Assembly (NCBI RefSeq): GCF_014145675.1
Contig: NZ_JACGZW010000007.1
Coordinates: forward strand, 372,001 to 436,000
Direction of reading: 5' to 3'
Length of the DNA: 64,000 nt
Source: Amycolatopsis dendrobii
GTDB lineage: Bacteria; Actinomycetota; Actinomycetes; Mycobacteriales; Pseudonocardiaceae
The notes under the pieces are model-generated. The model was not told the origin of the DNA and did not search any database. It saw only the letters and a list, made by a program, of their open reading frames with translations. Shown here in pieces: positions 50,493 through 59,111 of this stretch. Position 1 is the stretch's first letter. Each line of letters opens with the position of its first letter. A program made the position numbers and the translations under genes.

Positions 50493-50592
50493 GGGTTGGT
50501 CCCCCTTTGGTACGCCGGGTCTGCCGTTTCTCGCTCGGTATGACTCACGTTAGGCCGGTTCGGTTCCCGTCCACAAGCCGATCACCGCCTGC

Positions 50593-51144
50593 TCACGGCG
50601 GCAAGTCGGGCGGAAGGCCGTGGCCGGTGACGAAGACGCACCAGGTCCCGGCTTCCTCCCGGTTCAGCTCCAGCCGCGTGGTCGTCGGCGGATGCGCGGC
50701 TCGGCTGACCTCGGCCTCGAAGAACGCGCCGGCACCGGGGCCGGTGGTCGGCTTGCCGAGGCTGATCCGGACGTTGTCCCGGATGAATCCCTCGACCGAC
50801 CGCGTCGCTGGGTACTCGCTGGAGGCGTGGCAGTTGACGTTCTGCAGGCCGATCGGGTCGCGCTTGTTGACCGCGTCGACGTAAGCCTGGACGACGACTT
50901 CGGGCCCGCCTGCCGGGCGATGCACCTCGACGCTGTCGTCGGTCGCGACGATGAAGACGGCGAAACCGCCGCCAGCGAGCAGCACTACGGCACCGAGGCA
51001 GGTCCCGATGATCAGTCCGGTCCGGCGGCGCTTCTTCGGCGGTTGCGGCGGCTGCCACTGCTGCGGCGGCGGCCCGCCCCACTGCGGAGCGGGCGGCGGT
51101 GCTCCCCACTGCGGAGGTTGCGGAGATCCAGGTCCGTACGTCAC
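50593..51144 (-). CDS. Pro-rich single-span membrane protein
   Basis: 183 aa. Residues 1-38 are Pro/Gln/Trp-rich (PQWGGPPPQQWQPPQPP) and cytosolic; a positively charged KKRRRTGL leads into one membrane helix (IIGTCLGAVVLLAGGGFAVFIV, residues about 44-65, split IIGTCLGAVVLLAGGG). The outer domain (VEVHRPAGG...) resembles the NTF2/DUF4878-like folds found in many actinobacterial proteins with a Pro-rich head. Such proteins are common beside cell-wall or serine-kinase genes. Function unknown. Stand-alone between the acidic protein and the dynamin operon. Confidence 0.75.
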   Translation of the reverse strand: MTYGPGSPQPPQWGAPPPAPQWGGPPPQQWQPPQPPKKRRRTGLIIGTCLGAVVLLAGGGFAVFIVATDDSVEVHRPAGGPEVVVQAYVDAVNKRDPIGLQNVNCHASSEYPATRSVEGFIRDNVRISLGKPTTGPGAGAFFEAEVSRAAHPPTTTRLELNREEAGTWCVFVTGHGLPPDLPP

Positions 51145-51151
51145 CCGCTGA

Positions 51152-52978
51152 TCATGCCCGATCGCGGACCGTGCGGATGCGGGAAAGCAGCGTTTCGGCC
51201 CGGGTATGGCCTTCGGTCACGTCCTTGAGGCGTTTCGAGACGATCGCGATCTTCTTCGCCCGCTCCTGCGCGCTCATCTTGATCGTCTGGTCCACCTCCT
51301 TCAGCTCCGCCTCGATCGCCTCGATGCGGCGGCCCAGTGCCTCGTCGAGGGCGAGCGACAGCTGCTGCTCAGCCTCGATGAGCTGTTCGGCGATCAGCTG
51401 GTCGAGCGTCGAGCGGGCGTCGGCGATCGCTTCGACCAGCCATTGCTTCAGATGCTGTTTGTCCGACGCGTGCTTGCGCGTGCGCGCCATCCACCAGCCC
51501 GCGCCGAGGCCGATCACGATCGTCGCCGGAAGCACGACCGGGTTGAGGATCGCGACGCCTGCCAACGGCAACGCGGCGATCTTTCCGGCACCGACGCCGC
51601 CGGAAATACCCATGAACACCAGCAGTTTGTCTTCGGCGGTCGGCGGTTTCTTGTCCGGCGGGCGCAACACGACCGGCGGGCCGCCGGCGCGGGCGAACTG
51701 AGCGCGGATCACGTCGAGTTCTTCGGCGGAGAACAGCTCCGACAACGCTGTGTTCGTCACCTGGTTCAGCCGTTGCGACAGCTGCATCGACACCCGCTGC
51801 GACGCGGTCTGCAGTGCGATGTCGACTTCCTGCGGCAGCGCGGCCAGTTCGTCGCGTTTGGCCGCGTCGATCCGCTGGCGGAAATGCGCCTGTGCCTCGC
51901 GCATTTCGCGGCTGCTCTCGTGGCCGACCTCGACCCGAGTGCGCTGGATTTCGCCGCGCAACCGCAGTTGCCAGCCGCGGGTGGAGGTGCGGCGCTGGGA
52001 CTGGAGATCGTCGCGGCGGGCGCGGAGTTGTTCGGCTTCCGCTTCGCCCGCTGACAACGCACGGCTTTCCGCTTGCAGCTTCGCCTTGATCCCGGCCAGC
52101 GCGCTCGACAGCGAGCGGAGTGTGTTGGCTTCCTTGAGCATCATCGACCGGCCGACCAGCAGTTCCTGCAGCGCGACCTGCACCGCCGCGATGCCGGACT
52201 TCTCCCGCAGCATCGCGGCGACCTGCGCGTTCGGCGCTTTCGCGGCGGTCTCGAACACGCGGGCCGACACCGGGTGGAAGACCGCGTCGGCGAAGCGCGG
52301 CGCGTGTTCGGCGAGCAGTTGCCGGTCGGCTTCCAGAATCTCGCGCCAGCCGCGGAAGGCGTCGGTTTTGGCCAGTACGAACACCACTGTCTCGACCCGG
52401 TCCGCGACCTCGCGCAGGAACTGCAGCTCGGTGGAGGTGAACGGGGCCGACGCGTCGACCACGAACACCAGCGCGGTCGCGCCAGCGGCGGCTTCCTTCG
52501 CGAGTTCGCCGTGCAGCGAATCGAGCCCGCCGACGCCGGGGGTGTCGACCAGGGTCAGCCGTTCCAGCAGCGGGACCGGGCCGGACACCTCGACGTAGCG
52601 CGGCGGCAGCTGTCCCGGCGGCAGTTCGTGCGAGGCGGACACCCAGTCGACCAGCTGCGTCAGCTCGAACGGGACCGACGCCAGCTGACCGGGGTAGCAG
52701 GCCTGCGCGCCCCACTGCTGCGCGTGCTCGAAAACGAGGTAGGTCGCGGTGGCCACGTCAGCGTCCACAGGGGACAGTCCCGGGGTCGCGAGCAGGGCGT
52801 TGACCAGCGAACTCTTCCCGCGGTTCGTCTCGCCGACGACGACCACGGACGGTTTCTCCGAACGGGCCTTGCGCTGGTCCTCGACCCACTTCGCGGCCTG
52901 CGGATCCGCCTCGCGGACGACGCCGAGCAGCTGTTCGCGAGCGGCCTGGACCTGCGCGGGAAGCGTCGGTGCGGTCAC
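51152..52978 (-). CDS. Dynamin-like GTPase (IniA/DynA type)
   Basis: 608-aa bacterial dynamin-like protein. G1 VVVVGETNRGKSSLVNALL near residue 44 (split GETNRGKSSL), G3 LVDTPGVGGLDS near 143, G4 VLAKTDAF near 201. A long helical bundle follows, with a hydrophobic paddle at about 466-497 (LPLAGVAILNPVV, ATIVIGLGAGWW), the membrane-binding tip typical of IniA/DynA. GTG 52978 overlaps the stop of the GrpE-like gene, so both are made together. Likely role: membrane remodelling or repair, as for mycobacterial IniA under cell-wall stress. Confidence 0.87.
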   Translation of the reverse strand: MTAPTLPAQVQAAREQLLGVVREADPQAAKWVEDQRKARSEKPSVVVVGETNRGKSSLVNALLATPGLSPVDADVATATYLVFEHAQQWGAQACYPGQLASVPFELTQLVDWVSASHELPPGQLPPRYVEVSGPVPLLERLTLVDTPGVGGLDSLHGELAKEAAAGATALVFVVDASAPFTSTELQFLREVADRVETVVFVLAKTDAFRGWREILEADRQLLAEHAPRFADAVFHPVSARVFETAAKAPNAQVAAMLREKSGIAAVQVALQELLVGRSMMLKEANTLRSLSSALAGIKAKLQAESRALSAGEAEAEQLRARRDDLQSQRRTSTRGWQLRLRGEIQRTRVEVGHESSREMREAQAHFRQRIDAAKRDELAALPQEVDIALQTASQRVSMQLSQRLNQVTNTALSELFSAEELDVIRAQFARAGGPPVVLRPPDKKPPTAEDKLLVFMGISGGVGAGKIAALPLAGVAILNPVVLPATIVIGLGAGWWMARTRKHASDKQHLKQWLVEAIADARSTLDQLIAEQLIEAEQQLSLALDEALGRRIEAIEAELKEVDQTIKMSAQERAKKIAIVSKRLKDVTEGHTRAETLLSRIRTVRDRA

Positions 52979-53439
52979 TGCGCCCGCTTCGCGTAGACGG
53001 TGACGATCGGCGCGCGCAGCAGCCGGTCCTGGTCGGCGAAGCCGACGACCTCGGTCTCCGCGACGACGCCTTCCAGCTCCGGATCGTCGGTGGGCACCGC
53101 GCCGCCCGCCTCGTGGCGAGCCGGGTCGAAGCGTTCGCCCTCGGCGCGCAACGCGGTGACGCCGATGGCCGCGAGCCCGTGTTCGAGCCGTTCCACGACG
53201 CCGCTGCTGCGGGCGCGGTCCAGCGCGTAAAGGCACAGCTGGATGAGCGCCTGCCGGTCGGAAAGCGCGCGTTCGAGGTCACCCGGGGCAGCTACGAGGT
53301 CCACATCGGGATCCGACGCATCCGCCGCCGCGGCGGTTCCGTCCGCCTCGGCGATGATCCGCGCGAGAGCCTCCGCGCTGATCTCGCCGGTCGGCGCTTC
53401 GGCCGCGTCGGCAGCTTCCTCGTGGCCGAACCACGCCAT
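52975..53439 (-). CDS. GrpE-like nucleotide-exchange-factor-type protein
   Basis: 154 aa from ATG 53439 (GGGAGGG upstream). An acidic N-terminal tail leads to a helix with LSDRQALIQLCLYALDRARS near 60 and a beta part near the end (VVAETEVVGFADQDRLLRAP, VTVYAKRAQ) that fits the GrpE wing and C-terminal domain. Short and divergent compared with housekeeping GrpE (about 200 aa), so probably a specialised partner of the dynamin-like GTPase or of a dedicated Hsp70-like protein. Overlaps the dynamin gene by GTGA. Confidence 0.65.
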   Translation of the reverse strand: MAWFGHEEAADAAEAPTGEISAEALARIIAEADGTAAAADASDPDVDLVAAPGDLERALSDRQALIQLCLYALDRARSSGVVERLEHGLAAIGVTALRAEGERFDPARHEAGGAVPTDDPELEGVVAETEVVGFADQDRLLRAPIVTVYAKRAQ

Positions 53440-53507
53440 GGAGACCCTCCCCTGGTCGTCTCGTGATTCCACCAGTTTGCGGTACCGCGGCGCGCGGCGG
53501 GGGCGGA

Positions 53508-54110
53508 TCACTCAGACGGGCCGAGAATCCGGGTCAGCAACTGCCGCAGCACCGCCTGCTCGTGCTCGACGTCCAGGCCGGGATCGAGACTCGCGCGGGA
53601 AAGCAGCGCGTCGACCAGTGCGACGACCCAGTTTCCCGCGTCGGCCGGGGCCAGCATGGGGGAGAACCGGCCGGTCCGGACGCCGCGTTCGATCAATCCC
53701 ACGAGGCCGACGCGCATGACGTCGTCGTTGCTGCGGATCAGCTCGTTGAACTCCGGATCGCGGGCGGCCTGCGCGGCCGCTTCGAGGATCAGCCGCACGA
53801 CGCCGGGCAGGACGATCGCCGACGTCATCCGCGCGACCACCGCGAGCACGCCTTCCCACGGGTCGGCCATTTCCACCGCGGCGGCGAGCAGTTCCTCGTT
53901 GTCGGCGGTGTCCGCCTCGAAAATGCCGACGAAGACCGCGCGCTTGCTGGGAAAGTAGTGGAACAGGCTGCCGGAGCTGATCCCGGCGGCGCGGCAAATG
54001 TCCGCGGTGGAGGTCTTTTCGAAACCGTCGCGCGCGAAGCACCCGGCTGCCGCGTCGAGAATCGCGCGTCGTTTCGCCGCGTGCTTCTCCGGATCGACCG
54101 TCCTCACCAC
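53508..54110 (-). CDS. TetR-family regulator
   Basis: 200 aa from GTG 54110; a longer frame from 54158 overlaps the upstream gene and is less likely. HTH is clear: TSTADICRAAGISSGSLFHYFPSKRAVF near residues 32-58 (split TSTADICRAAG, SSGSLFHYFPSK). The remaining residues are the ligand domain. It follows the YqeB-like membrane protein by 7 bases and shares a perfect palindrome ACCGAGTACTCGGT upstream of that gene, so it represses its own operon. Ligand unknown. Confidence 0.88.
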   Translation of the reverse strand: MVRTVDPEKHAAKRRAILDAAAGCFARDGFEKTSTADICRAAGISSGSLFHYFPSKRAVFVGIFEADTADNEELLAAAVEMADPWEGVLAVVARMTSAIVLPGVVRLILEAAAQAARDPEFNELIRSNDDVMRVGLVGLIERGVRTGRFSPMLAPADAGNWVVALVDALLSRASLDPGLDVEHEQAVLRQLLTRILGPSE

Positions 54111-54117
54111 GGGGACA

Positions 54118-54597
54118 TCATCGCTCAGGCGGTGGTTCGTCGAGCCAGGGGCGGCCATGCGCGGTGAACGCTTCGGCCAGTTGCCGCCTGGAGAGGTCTG
54201 TCTTCTCCCTGGCGATCTCCCGGTCGTTCTCGCCGAGCAGCACGAGTTTGCCGTCGTCGACGAACACCGCGGCGAGGGGAGTGTCGATGCGCCGGCGGCG
54301 TTCGCGCCGTTCGAGGGTGACGCGGGTTGCGGACACCGTGACGATCAGCCGGTCCCACGCCCACATCCAGGCGAACCCCACCCCGAGCAGCACACCGACG
54401 ACGACCGCGCCGATCAGCCGCCACGGCTGCGGGATCTGGTGCAGCAGCCGGAACGGGCCCTGCACCGGGAACCACGGCAACGACGTGATCCAGTCGGCGA
54501 GCGCCTGCACGCCCCAGCCCAGCAGCGCCCCGGCGGCAGGGCAGGCCAGCCAGGACCCGCGGCGCACCCACGCCGGTTCGTCGACCACTGTCTCCAT
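54118..54597 (-). CDS. YqeB-family membrane protein
   Basis: 159 aa. Two membrane spans (residues 17-37 and 60-81) are followed by a PH-like soluble domain: VTVSATRVTLERRERRRRID near 87, then AAVFVDDGKLVLLGENDREIA near 108 and LAEAFTAHGRPWLDEPP near 140, the family ending. It matches the actinobacterial YqeB-like type, a widespread membrane protein of unknown function. ATG 54597. Co-transcribed with the TetR behind the operator at 54613. Confidence 0.8.
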   Translation of the reverse strand: METVVDEPAWVRRGSWLACPAAGALLGWGVQALADWITSLPWFPVQGPFRLLHQIPQPWRLIGAVVVGVLLGVGFAWMWAWDRLIVTVSATRVTLERRERRRRIDTPLAAVFVDDGKLVLLGENDREIAREKTDLSRRQLAEAFTAHGRPWLDEPPPER

Positions 54598-54612
54598 GCC
54601 GAGCAATATTAG

Positions 54613-54626
54613 ACCGAGTACTCGGT
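54613..54626. promoter_or_regulatory. TetR operator (perfect palindrome)
   Basis: ACCGAGTACTCGGT, a perfect 14-bp palindrome 15 bases upstream of the YqeB gene, matching a classic TetR site with 7-bp arms. Confidence 0.8.
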
Positions 54627-54673
54627 TTATGAATATCCGGCCTGGTCCGCAGTGAAGTACTCGCCGGGGGAGG

Positions 54674-55267
54674 TCAGGCGAGTTCGTGGATCAGCGAGCG
54701 CATGGCCTGGTCGAGCGCCGGGACGTCCGCAGCCAGCCGGGACGACACCAGCAGCTGGTGCTCCGCCGTTCGCAGCCACACCCGGCCCGCGACCGGGATC
54801 TCCAGCACCGACAGCCGGAACGGGCGGGCGCGACGGCCCAGCTCCACCTCGGTCTCGCGGACCAGGCGGCCCAGCCGTTCCCCGGCGAGGATCTGGCGGC
54901 GGTGGAAGCCGGACGAGACCGGACGGCGGGCGGCGGCGAAGTGTTCAGCGGCGGCGGGCGCGAAGTGCTGTGCCGCGAGGTCGATCGCCGAACCGTCGCC
55001 GGGAGCGGGGCTTTTCCGGCGGGTGCGCGCGGAACCGCGCTCGCGGAGGAAGGTCAGCAGGCCGTTCCACCACGGTTCCCACTGCGCCTGCACCGCCGCG
55101 CGGTCGAGAGCGGGCGGGACGTGCACCGGGACCGCGGGTTCCACCGGCGGCAGCAGCTGGCCGTCGGCGATCGAGAGCGCGAGCACGTCCCGGAGGAACA
55201 ACGCCACGTCGACGTCGTGGTCGCTCCCCCAGTTCACCCGCCACGAGGTGGTGTCCTCCAGCCGCAC
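54674..55267 (-). CDS. Hypothetical protein of the dynamin operon
   Basis: 197 aa from GTG 55267, 32 bases after the second dynamin gene on the same strand, so co-transcribed. No family motif found. Notable pieces: WRVNWGSDHDVDVALFLRDV near residue 9 (split WRVNWGSDHDV, DVALFLRDVLA), many His/Arg and a C-terminal RPFRLSVLEIPVAGRVWLRT. Predicted soluble, mostly helical. Its fixed position next to a dynamin-like GTPase hints at a helper role, but nothing in the sequence fixes it. Confidence 0.6.
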   Translation of the reverse strand: MRLEDTTSWRVNWGSDHDVDVALFLRDVLALSIADGQLLPPVEPAVPVHVPPALDRAAVQAQWEPWWNGLLTFLRERGSARTRRKSPAPGDGSAIDLAAQHFAPAAAEHFAAARRPVSSGFHRRQILAGERLGRLVRETEVELGRRARPFRLSVLEIPVAGRVWLRTAEHQLLVSSRLAADVPALDQAMRSLIHELA

Positions 55268-55299
55268 GACATTCAGCCTACGCGTCGCGGACGAGTTGT

Positions 55300-56844
55300 T
55301 TACTGTTCGCGAATCTGTTGCCAGATCAGGAAATAGGCGCGGTGCACGACGTGGGCCACGCGGCTTTGCGCCGGGGTCGCGCCGAAAGACGCGAAAGACC
55401 GCCACCAGCCCGCGCGTTCCAGCGCGTGCGCCGCCAGCTCCGGACGCGGGGCCCCGGGAAGGCCGAGCTGCGCGCCGATGTCGGCGTTGCTGCCGACCCG
55501 AAGCACCTCTTCGGCCAGGTCTTCCGGCATCTCGACCGCCCCCGACGCGACGAGCGTCAACGCTTCCAGCAACCGCAGCTGATGCGCTTCCGGACGGGCC
55601 AGCAGCACCTCGATCGCGTCGTGCACGCGCTGCCGTTCGCCCGGGTCGCCGGACGCGTGTGCCAGCGCGGTCACCGACGCCAGCGCGGCCGCGGCCTTGA
55701 TCCCGTCCGCGCGCGCGGCGAAGACGATCGACAGCCGGCGGCGGACCGCGTCGAGTCCGGAGATGTCGAGGAGCTTGCGCCGCAACGCTCCCGCGGTGAT
55801 CTCCGGTTCCGCGCGGATCTTCTCGACCGCGCAGCGGATTCCGAAGAGATCGAGTTTCTCCAGCAGCCGCAACCGGATTCCGGTCGGGATGTCGCACTCC
55901 CAGCTGGTGAAGATGTCGGCCGCGATGAGCATCGTTTCGAGGACGTCGTCGTCGAGCGCGGCGAGCTGGCCGAGCGCTTCGGCATCGGCGGAGGTGAACC
56001 CGCCGGACTCGGCCGATTCGGCGATCAGGCCGATCACCGGCAGCACGTCCGCGACGCGCGGCTTCAGCGTCGCGGCCTGCTTCTCGGCGAGCAGTTGCGC
56101 GGCCTTCCAGACGTCTCCGCCGGAGCCTTCGACAGTTTCCGCGACGATCGTGTCCGCCTTGTTCAACACGGCGATCGCGTTGACCGGACCCGCGTCCCGG
56201 CTCGCGGTCGCGGCGGTGAACGCGGCCAGCGCCTGCTGATCGTCCGCGCGCACGCCCTGGGTCACCACGTACAGCACGGCCTCCGCGCCCGCGACGGCGT
56301 TGCGCGAAGTGTCGTCGAGGTCGTCGGAACCCTCGTCCTGCTCGGCCGCGCCCAGCAGCTGCTCGGTCCGCGACACCGAAGCGGCGTCCAGCGAGCCGAG
56401 ACCGGGGGTGTCGATCACCGTCATGTCCTGCAGGACCGCGTTGGTGAGGTAAGCCTCGAGGTGCGACACCTCGGAGATGTCGACGCCGAGCTCGGCCGGG
56501 ATCGACCCGTCCGCGGCGAACGGCAGCACCTGCTTGCGACCGTCGAGGAACACCACCTCGACGCGGTCGACGGTGCCGTACTGGAACCGCGTGACCAGCC
56601 GCGTGCACTCGCCGACGTCGGTGGGCGCGACCAGCCGCCCGATCAACGCGTTGACCAGCGTCGACTTGCCCGATTTGATCCGCCCGGCGACCGCGACCTG
56701 CAGCGGCGCACCGAGCCTGCGCAGCACCTCGGCGAACCCGGCGGCGGTGCGCGGGGACACCTGGGACCGCAGCCGGTGGCACAGCTCCGCCACCGACGCG
56801 GACAGTGGGCCGGCGAGCCGTCCCCGTTCCGCCGCTGCCGTCAC
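55300..56844 (-). CDS. Dynamin-like GTPase, second copy
   Basis: 514 aa from GTG 56844, which has GGAAGGGGGG nine bases upstream; a longer frame from 56919 looks non-coding. G1 VAVAGRIKSGKSTLVNALI near residue 49, G3 VIDTPGLGSLD near 140, G4 LNKADTI near 227. The helical remainder is Ala-rich without the strong hydrophobic paddle of the first dynamin at 51152. Bacteria often encode such proteins in pairs that act together on the membrane. Divergent from the two-component system genes. Confidence 0.85.
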   Translation of the reverse strand: MTAAAERGRLAGPLSASVAELCHRLRSQVSPRTAAGFAEVLRRLGAPLQVAVAGRIKSGKSTLVNALIGRLVAPTDVGECTRLVTRFQYGTVDRVEVVFLDGRKQVLPFAADGSIPAELGVDISEVSHLEAYLTNAVLQDMTVIDTPGLGSLDAASVSRTEQLLGAAEQDEGSDDLDDTSRNAVAGAEAVLYVVTQGVRADDQQALAAFTAATASRDAGPVNAIAVLNKADTIVAETVEGSGGDVWKAAQLLAEKQAATLKPRVADVLPVIGLIAESAESGGFTSADAEALGQLAALDDDVLETMLIAADIFTSWECDIPTGIRLRLLEKLDLFGIRCAVEKIRAEPEITAGALRRKLLDISGLDAVRRRLSIVFAARADGIKAAAALASVTALAHASGDPGERQRVHDAIEVLLARPEAHQLRLLEALTLVASGAVEMPEDLAEEVLRVGSNADIGAQLGLPGAPRPELAAHALERAGWWRSFASFGATPAQSRVAHVVHRAYFLIWQQIREQ

Positions 56845-56975
56845 CGCCCCGGCCCCCCTTCCGGCTCGTTCGCTCACCTGAGCAGGAATCGTCGCATGCC
56901 GGTCATCCTTCGGTCGCACCGAAGGTGCTACCCGGGGCCGACGCGGCCGCCCGCGCCGCGACCTACTGTTGAGTC

Positions 56976-58223
56976 GTGCGACGGCTCAGCCTGTGGATGC
57001 GTGGCCACCCGATGGTGGGCGACTCGCTGCTGGCGTTCCTGCTCGCCGCGTTCGACATCCTGATGTTCGCCAGCGGCGGCGTCGACCCCGAACTGCCCGG
57101 ACCGGAGTGGTTCGTCGCGGTCCCGATCGACCTCGCGGTGGTCGCGCCGCTGGTGTTCCGCCGCAAACGGCCGCTGATCGCCGCGTACGCCGCCTACGTC
57201 ATCTCCTACGCGCACGGCGCGCTCGACCTCGGGGTTTCCGGGCTGGCCGCGCTCGCGATCAGCCTCTACTCGGTCCAGGTCTACGTCGGCCGGAAACAGG
57301 GGCTCATCTACGGCGGCGCGTTCGTCGTGGCCATGGTCGTCACCGCGATCGTCAAACCCGAGCCGTCGATGTTGGCCCAGCTGGTGTTCAGCGCCTTCAC
57401 CATCGCCTTCTGCTGGCTGCTCGGCGAATTCATGTACGCCCGCCGCGCCTACCAGCGCGAACTGGAGGCCCGGCTGCATCTGCTGGAAACCGAACGCGAC
57501 CAGGCCGCGCGCATCGCGGTGGCCGAGGAGCGCGGCCGGATCGCCAGGGAACTGCACGACGTGGTGGCGCATTCGGTGAGCGTGATGGTCGTGCAGGCCG
57601 ACGGCGCGGCGCTCGCCCTGAAATCGAATCCGGAGCTGGCCGGACGCGCGCTCGGGACGATCTCCGAAACCGGCCGCGGCGCGCTCGGCGAACTGCGCAG
57701 GCTGCTCGACGTGCTGCGCAACGACCGCGGCGACGACGAACCGCGGGTGCCGCAGCCGGACGCGACCGCGCTGGGCGACCTCGCCGACCGGATGCGCGCC
57801 GCGGGCGTCCCAGTCGACCTCGCTCTCGGCGACGGGCTGGACGAACTGCCCGCCGGGGTGTCGCTCGGGATCTACCGGATCGTCCAGGAATCGCTCACCA
57901 ACACGCTCAAGCACGCCGGGGCCGGGGCGAGCGCCGCGGTCCGGGTGCGGCGGACCGGCGACCAGGTCGAGGTGGTCGTGCGCGACGACGGCGCGGGACG
58001 GGCGCGGCGGCTCGAACAGGTCGGCGCGAACGGGGCTGCGGCGACGGCCGGGCCGGCGATCACGGCCCGGCAGCCGGCGCCGCGGCTGTCGGTCGCGGGC
58101 GGGAACGGGCTGATCGGGATGCGGGAGCGGGCGCACGTGTACGGCGGGACACTGGAGGTAGGCCCCGCCGCCGGCGGTGGCTGGCAGGTGCGAGCGGTGC
58201 TGCCGGTTAGGTTGAACTCGTGA
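56976..58223 (+). CDS. Two-component sensor histidine kinase (NarL/DesK class)
   Basis: 415 aa. Five hydrophobic segments lie between residues 12 and 155; no large outer domain, so it likely senses within the membrane. The dimerisation/phosphoacceptor helix AVAEERGRIARELHDVVAHSV (split RGRIARELHDV) puts the phosphoacceptor His near residue 194; ATPase motifs are SLTNTLKHAG near 308 and NGLIGMRERA near 379. GTG 56976 chosen. Its stop overlaps the response regulator GTG. Likely controls the two downstream ABC transporter pairs, a common arrangement for DesK-type kinases. Confidence 0.88.
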   Translation: MRRLSLWMRGHPMVGDSLLAFLLAAFDILMFASGGVDPELPGPEWFVAVPIDLAVVAPLVFRRKRPLIAAYAAYVISYAHGALDLGVSGLAALAISLYSVQVYVGRKQGLIYGGAFVVAMVVTAIVKPEPSMLAQLVFSAFTIAFCWLLGEFMYARRAYQRELEARLHLLETERDQAARIAVAEERGRIARELHDVVAHSVSVMVVQADGAALALKSNPELAGRALGTISETGRGALGELRRLLDVLRNDRGDDEPRVPQPDATALGDLADRMRAAGVPVDLALGDGLDELPAGVSLGIYRIVQESLTNTLKHAGAGASAAVRVRRTGDQVEVVVRDDGAGRARRLEQVGANGAAATAGPAITARQPAPRLSVAGGNGLIGMRERAHVYGGTLEVGPAAGGGWQVRAVLPVRLNS

Positions 58224-58876
58224 TCCGAGTGGTGGTCGTCGACGACCAGGAACTGATGCGCGTCGGGTTCCGGATGGTGCTGGGCGCGCAGGCCGACATC
58301 GACGTGGTCGGCGAGGCCGGCGACGGCGCGCAAGCCGTGCGGATGGCCGCCGAACTGCGGCCCGACGTGGTGCTGATGGACGTGCGGATGCCGGTGCTCG
58401 ACGGCGTCGAGGCGACGAAGCAGATCGTCGCGGCGGGCACCGCGCGGGTGCTCGTGATGACCACCTTCGACCTCGACGAGTACGTCTACGCCGCGTTGCA
58501 GGGCGGCGCGTCCGGCTTCCTGCTCAAGGACACCCAGCCGGACTACCTGGTGTCCGCGCTGCGTTCGGTCGCCGACGGCGACGCGGTGATGTCGCCCTCG
58601 GTCACGCGCAGGCTGCTCGACCGGTTCGTCGGCGCCGGCGGTTCGGAAATGCGCGATCCGGCCGAACTCGACGTGCTGACCGACCGCGAACGCGAAGTGC
58701 TCGTGCTGATCGCGAAAGGCATGTCGAACGTCGAAATCGCCGAGACGTTGTTCCTTTCCGAGGCTACGGTGAAAACACACGTCGGGCGGATCCTGTCGAA
58801 GCTCGACCTGCGCGACCGCGTGCAGGCGGTCGTCCTCGCCTACGAGACCGGGCTCGCCCGGCCGGGGATCGGCTGA
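58220..58876 (+). CDS. Response regulator, NarL/FixJ class with LuxR HTH
   Basis: 218 aa. Receiver domain: acidic pair VVVDDQELMRVGF near 7, phospho-Asp in VVLMDVRMPVLDG near residue 54, Lys in GFLLKDTQPD near 105. The C-terminal LuxR HTH is LTDREREVLVLIAKGMSN near 152 and EATVKTHVGRILSKL near 179. Starts with GTG overlapping the kinase stop (GTGA), so made in step with the kinase. Candidate target: the palindrome at 59005 before the ABC genes. Confidence 0.92.
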   Translation: MIRVVVVDDQELMRVGFRMVLGAQADIDVVGEAGDGAQAVRMAAELRPDVVLMDVRMPVLDGVEATKQIVAAGTARVLVMTTFDLDEYVYAALQGGASGFLLKDTQPDYLVSALRSVADGDAVMSPSVTRRLLDRFVGAGGSEMRDPAELDVLTDREREVLVLIAKGMSNVEIAETLFLSEATVKTHVGRILSKLDLRDRVQAVVLAYETGLARPGIG

Positions 58877-58903
58877 AGCGTCCAATTCGGACACTGTCCA
58901 CAC

Positions 58904-58936
58904 CGGACCCCGCTGCGGATTTCGTAGCGGGGTCCG
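58904..58936 (+). terminator. Stem-loop after the response regulator
   Basis: CGGACCCCGCT / AGCGGGGTCCG, 11-bp perfect stem, 11-base loop, no T run. Placed just past the response regulator stop, so a weak or factor-dependent terminator. Confidence 0.6.
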
Positions 58937-59004
58937 CGCGGATCGGGCAAAGTTCAGGGTCGGCTCAGGGGCATCCCCCATCCCGCTCCACCCTGGGACA
59001 CGAT

Positions 59005-59017
59005 TGAGTACTACTCA
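59005..59017. promoter_or_regulatory. Palindrome upstream of the first ABC pair
   Basis: TGAGTA-C-TACTCA, perfect 6-bp arms, 95 bases upstream of the ABC start. A plausible response-regulator or repressor site. Confidence 0.4.
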
Positions 59018-59111
59018 GGTCGGGTAGCCGGTTCGATCCACAGGATGACGCGAAAACGGCCGCGCTGAGACAGGATGAATTCCGTTAGCACCGCCGTAGA
59101 GGGAGCAGGGG

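Noticed and set aside
54652..57063. An 803-aa plus-strand frame opposite the second dynamin operon
   Set aside because: Antisense to clear GTPase motifs (GRIKSGKST, DTPGLG); translation is Arg/Gly-rich and uninformative.
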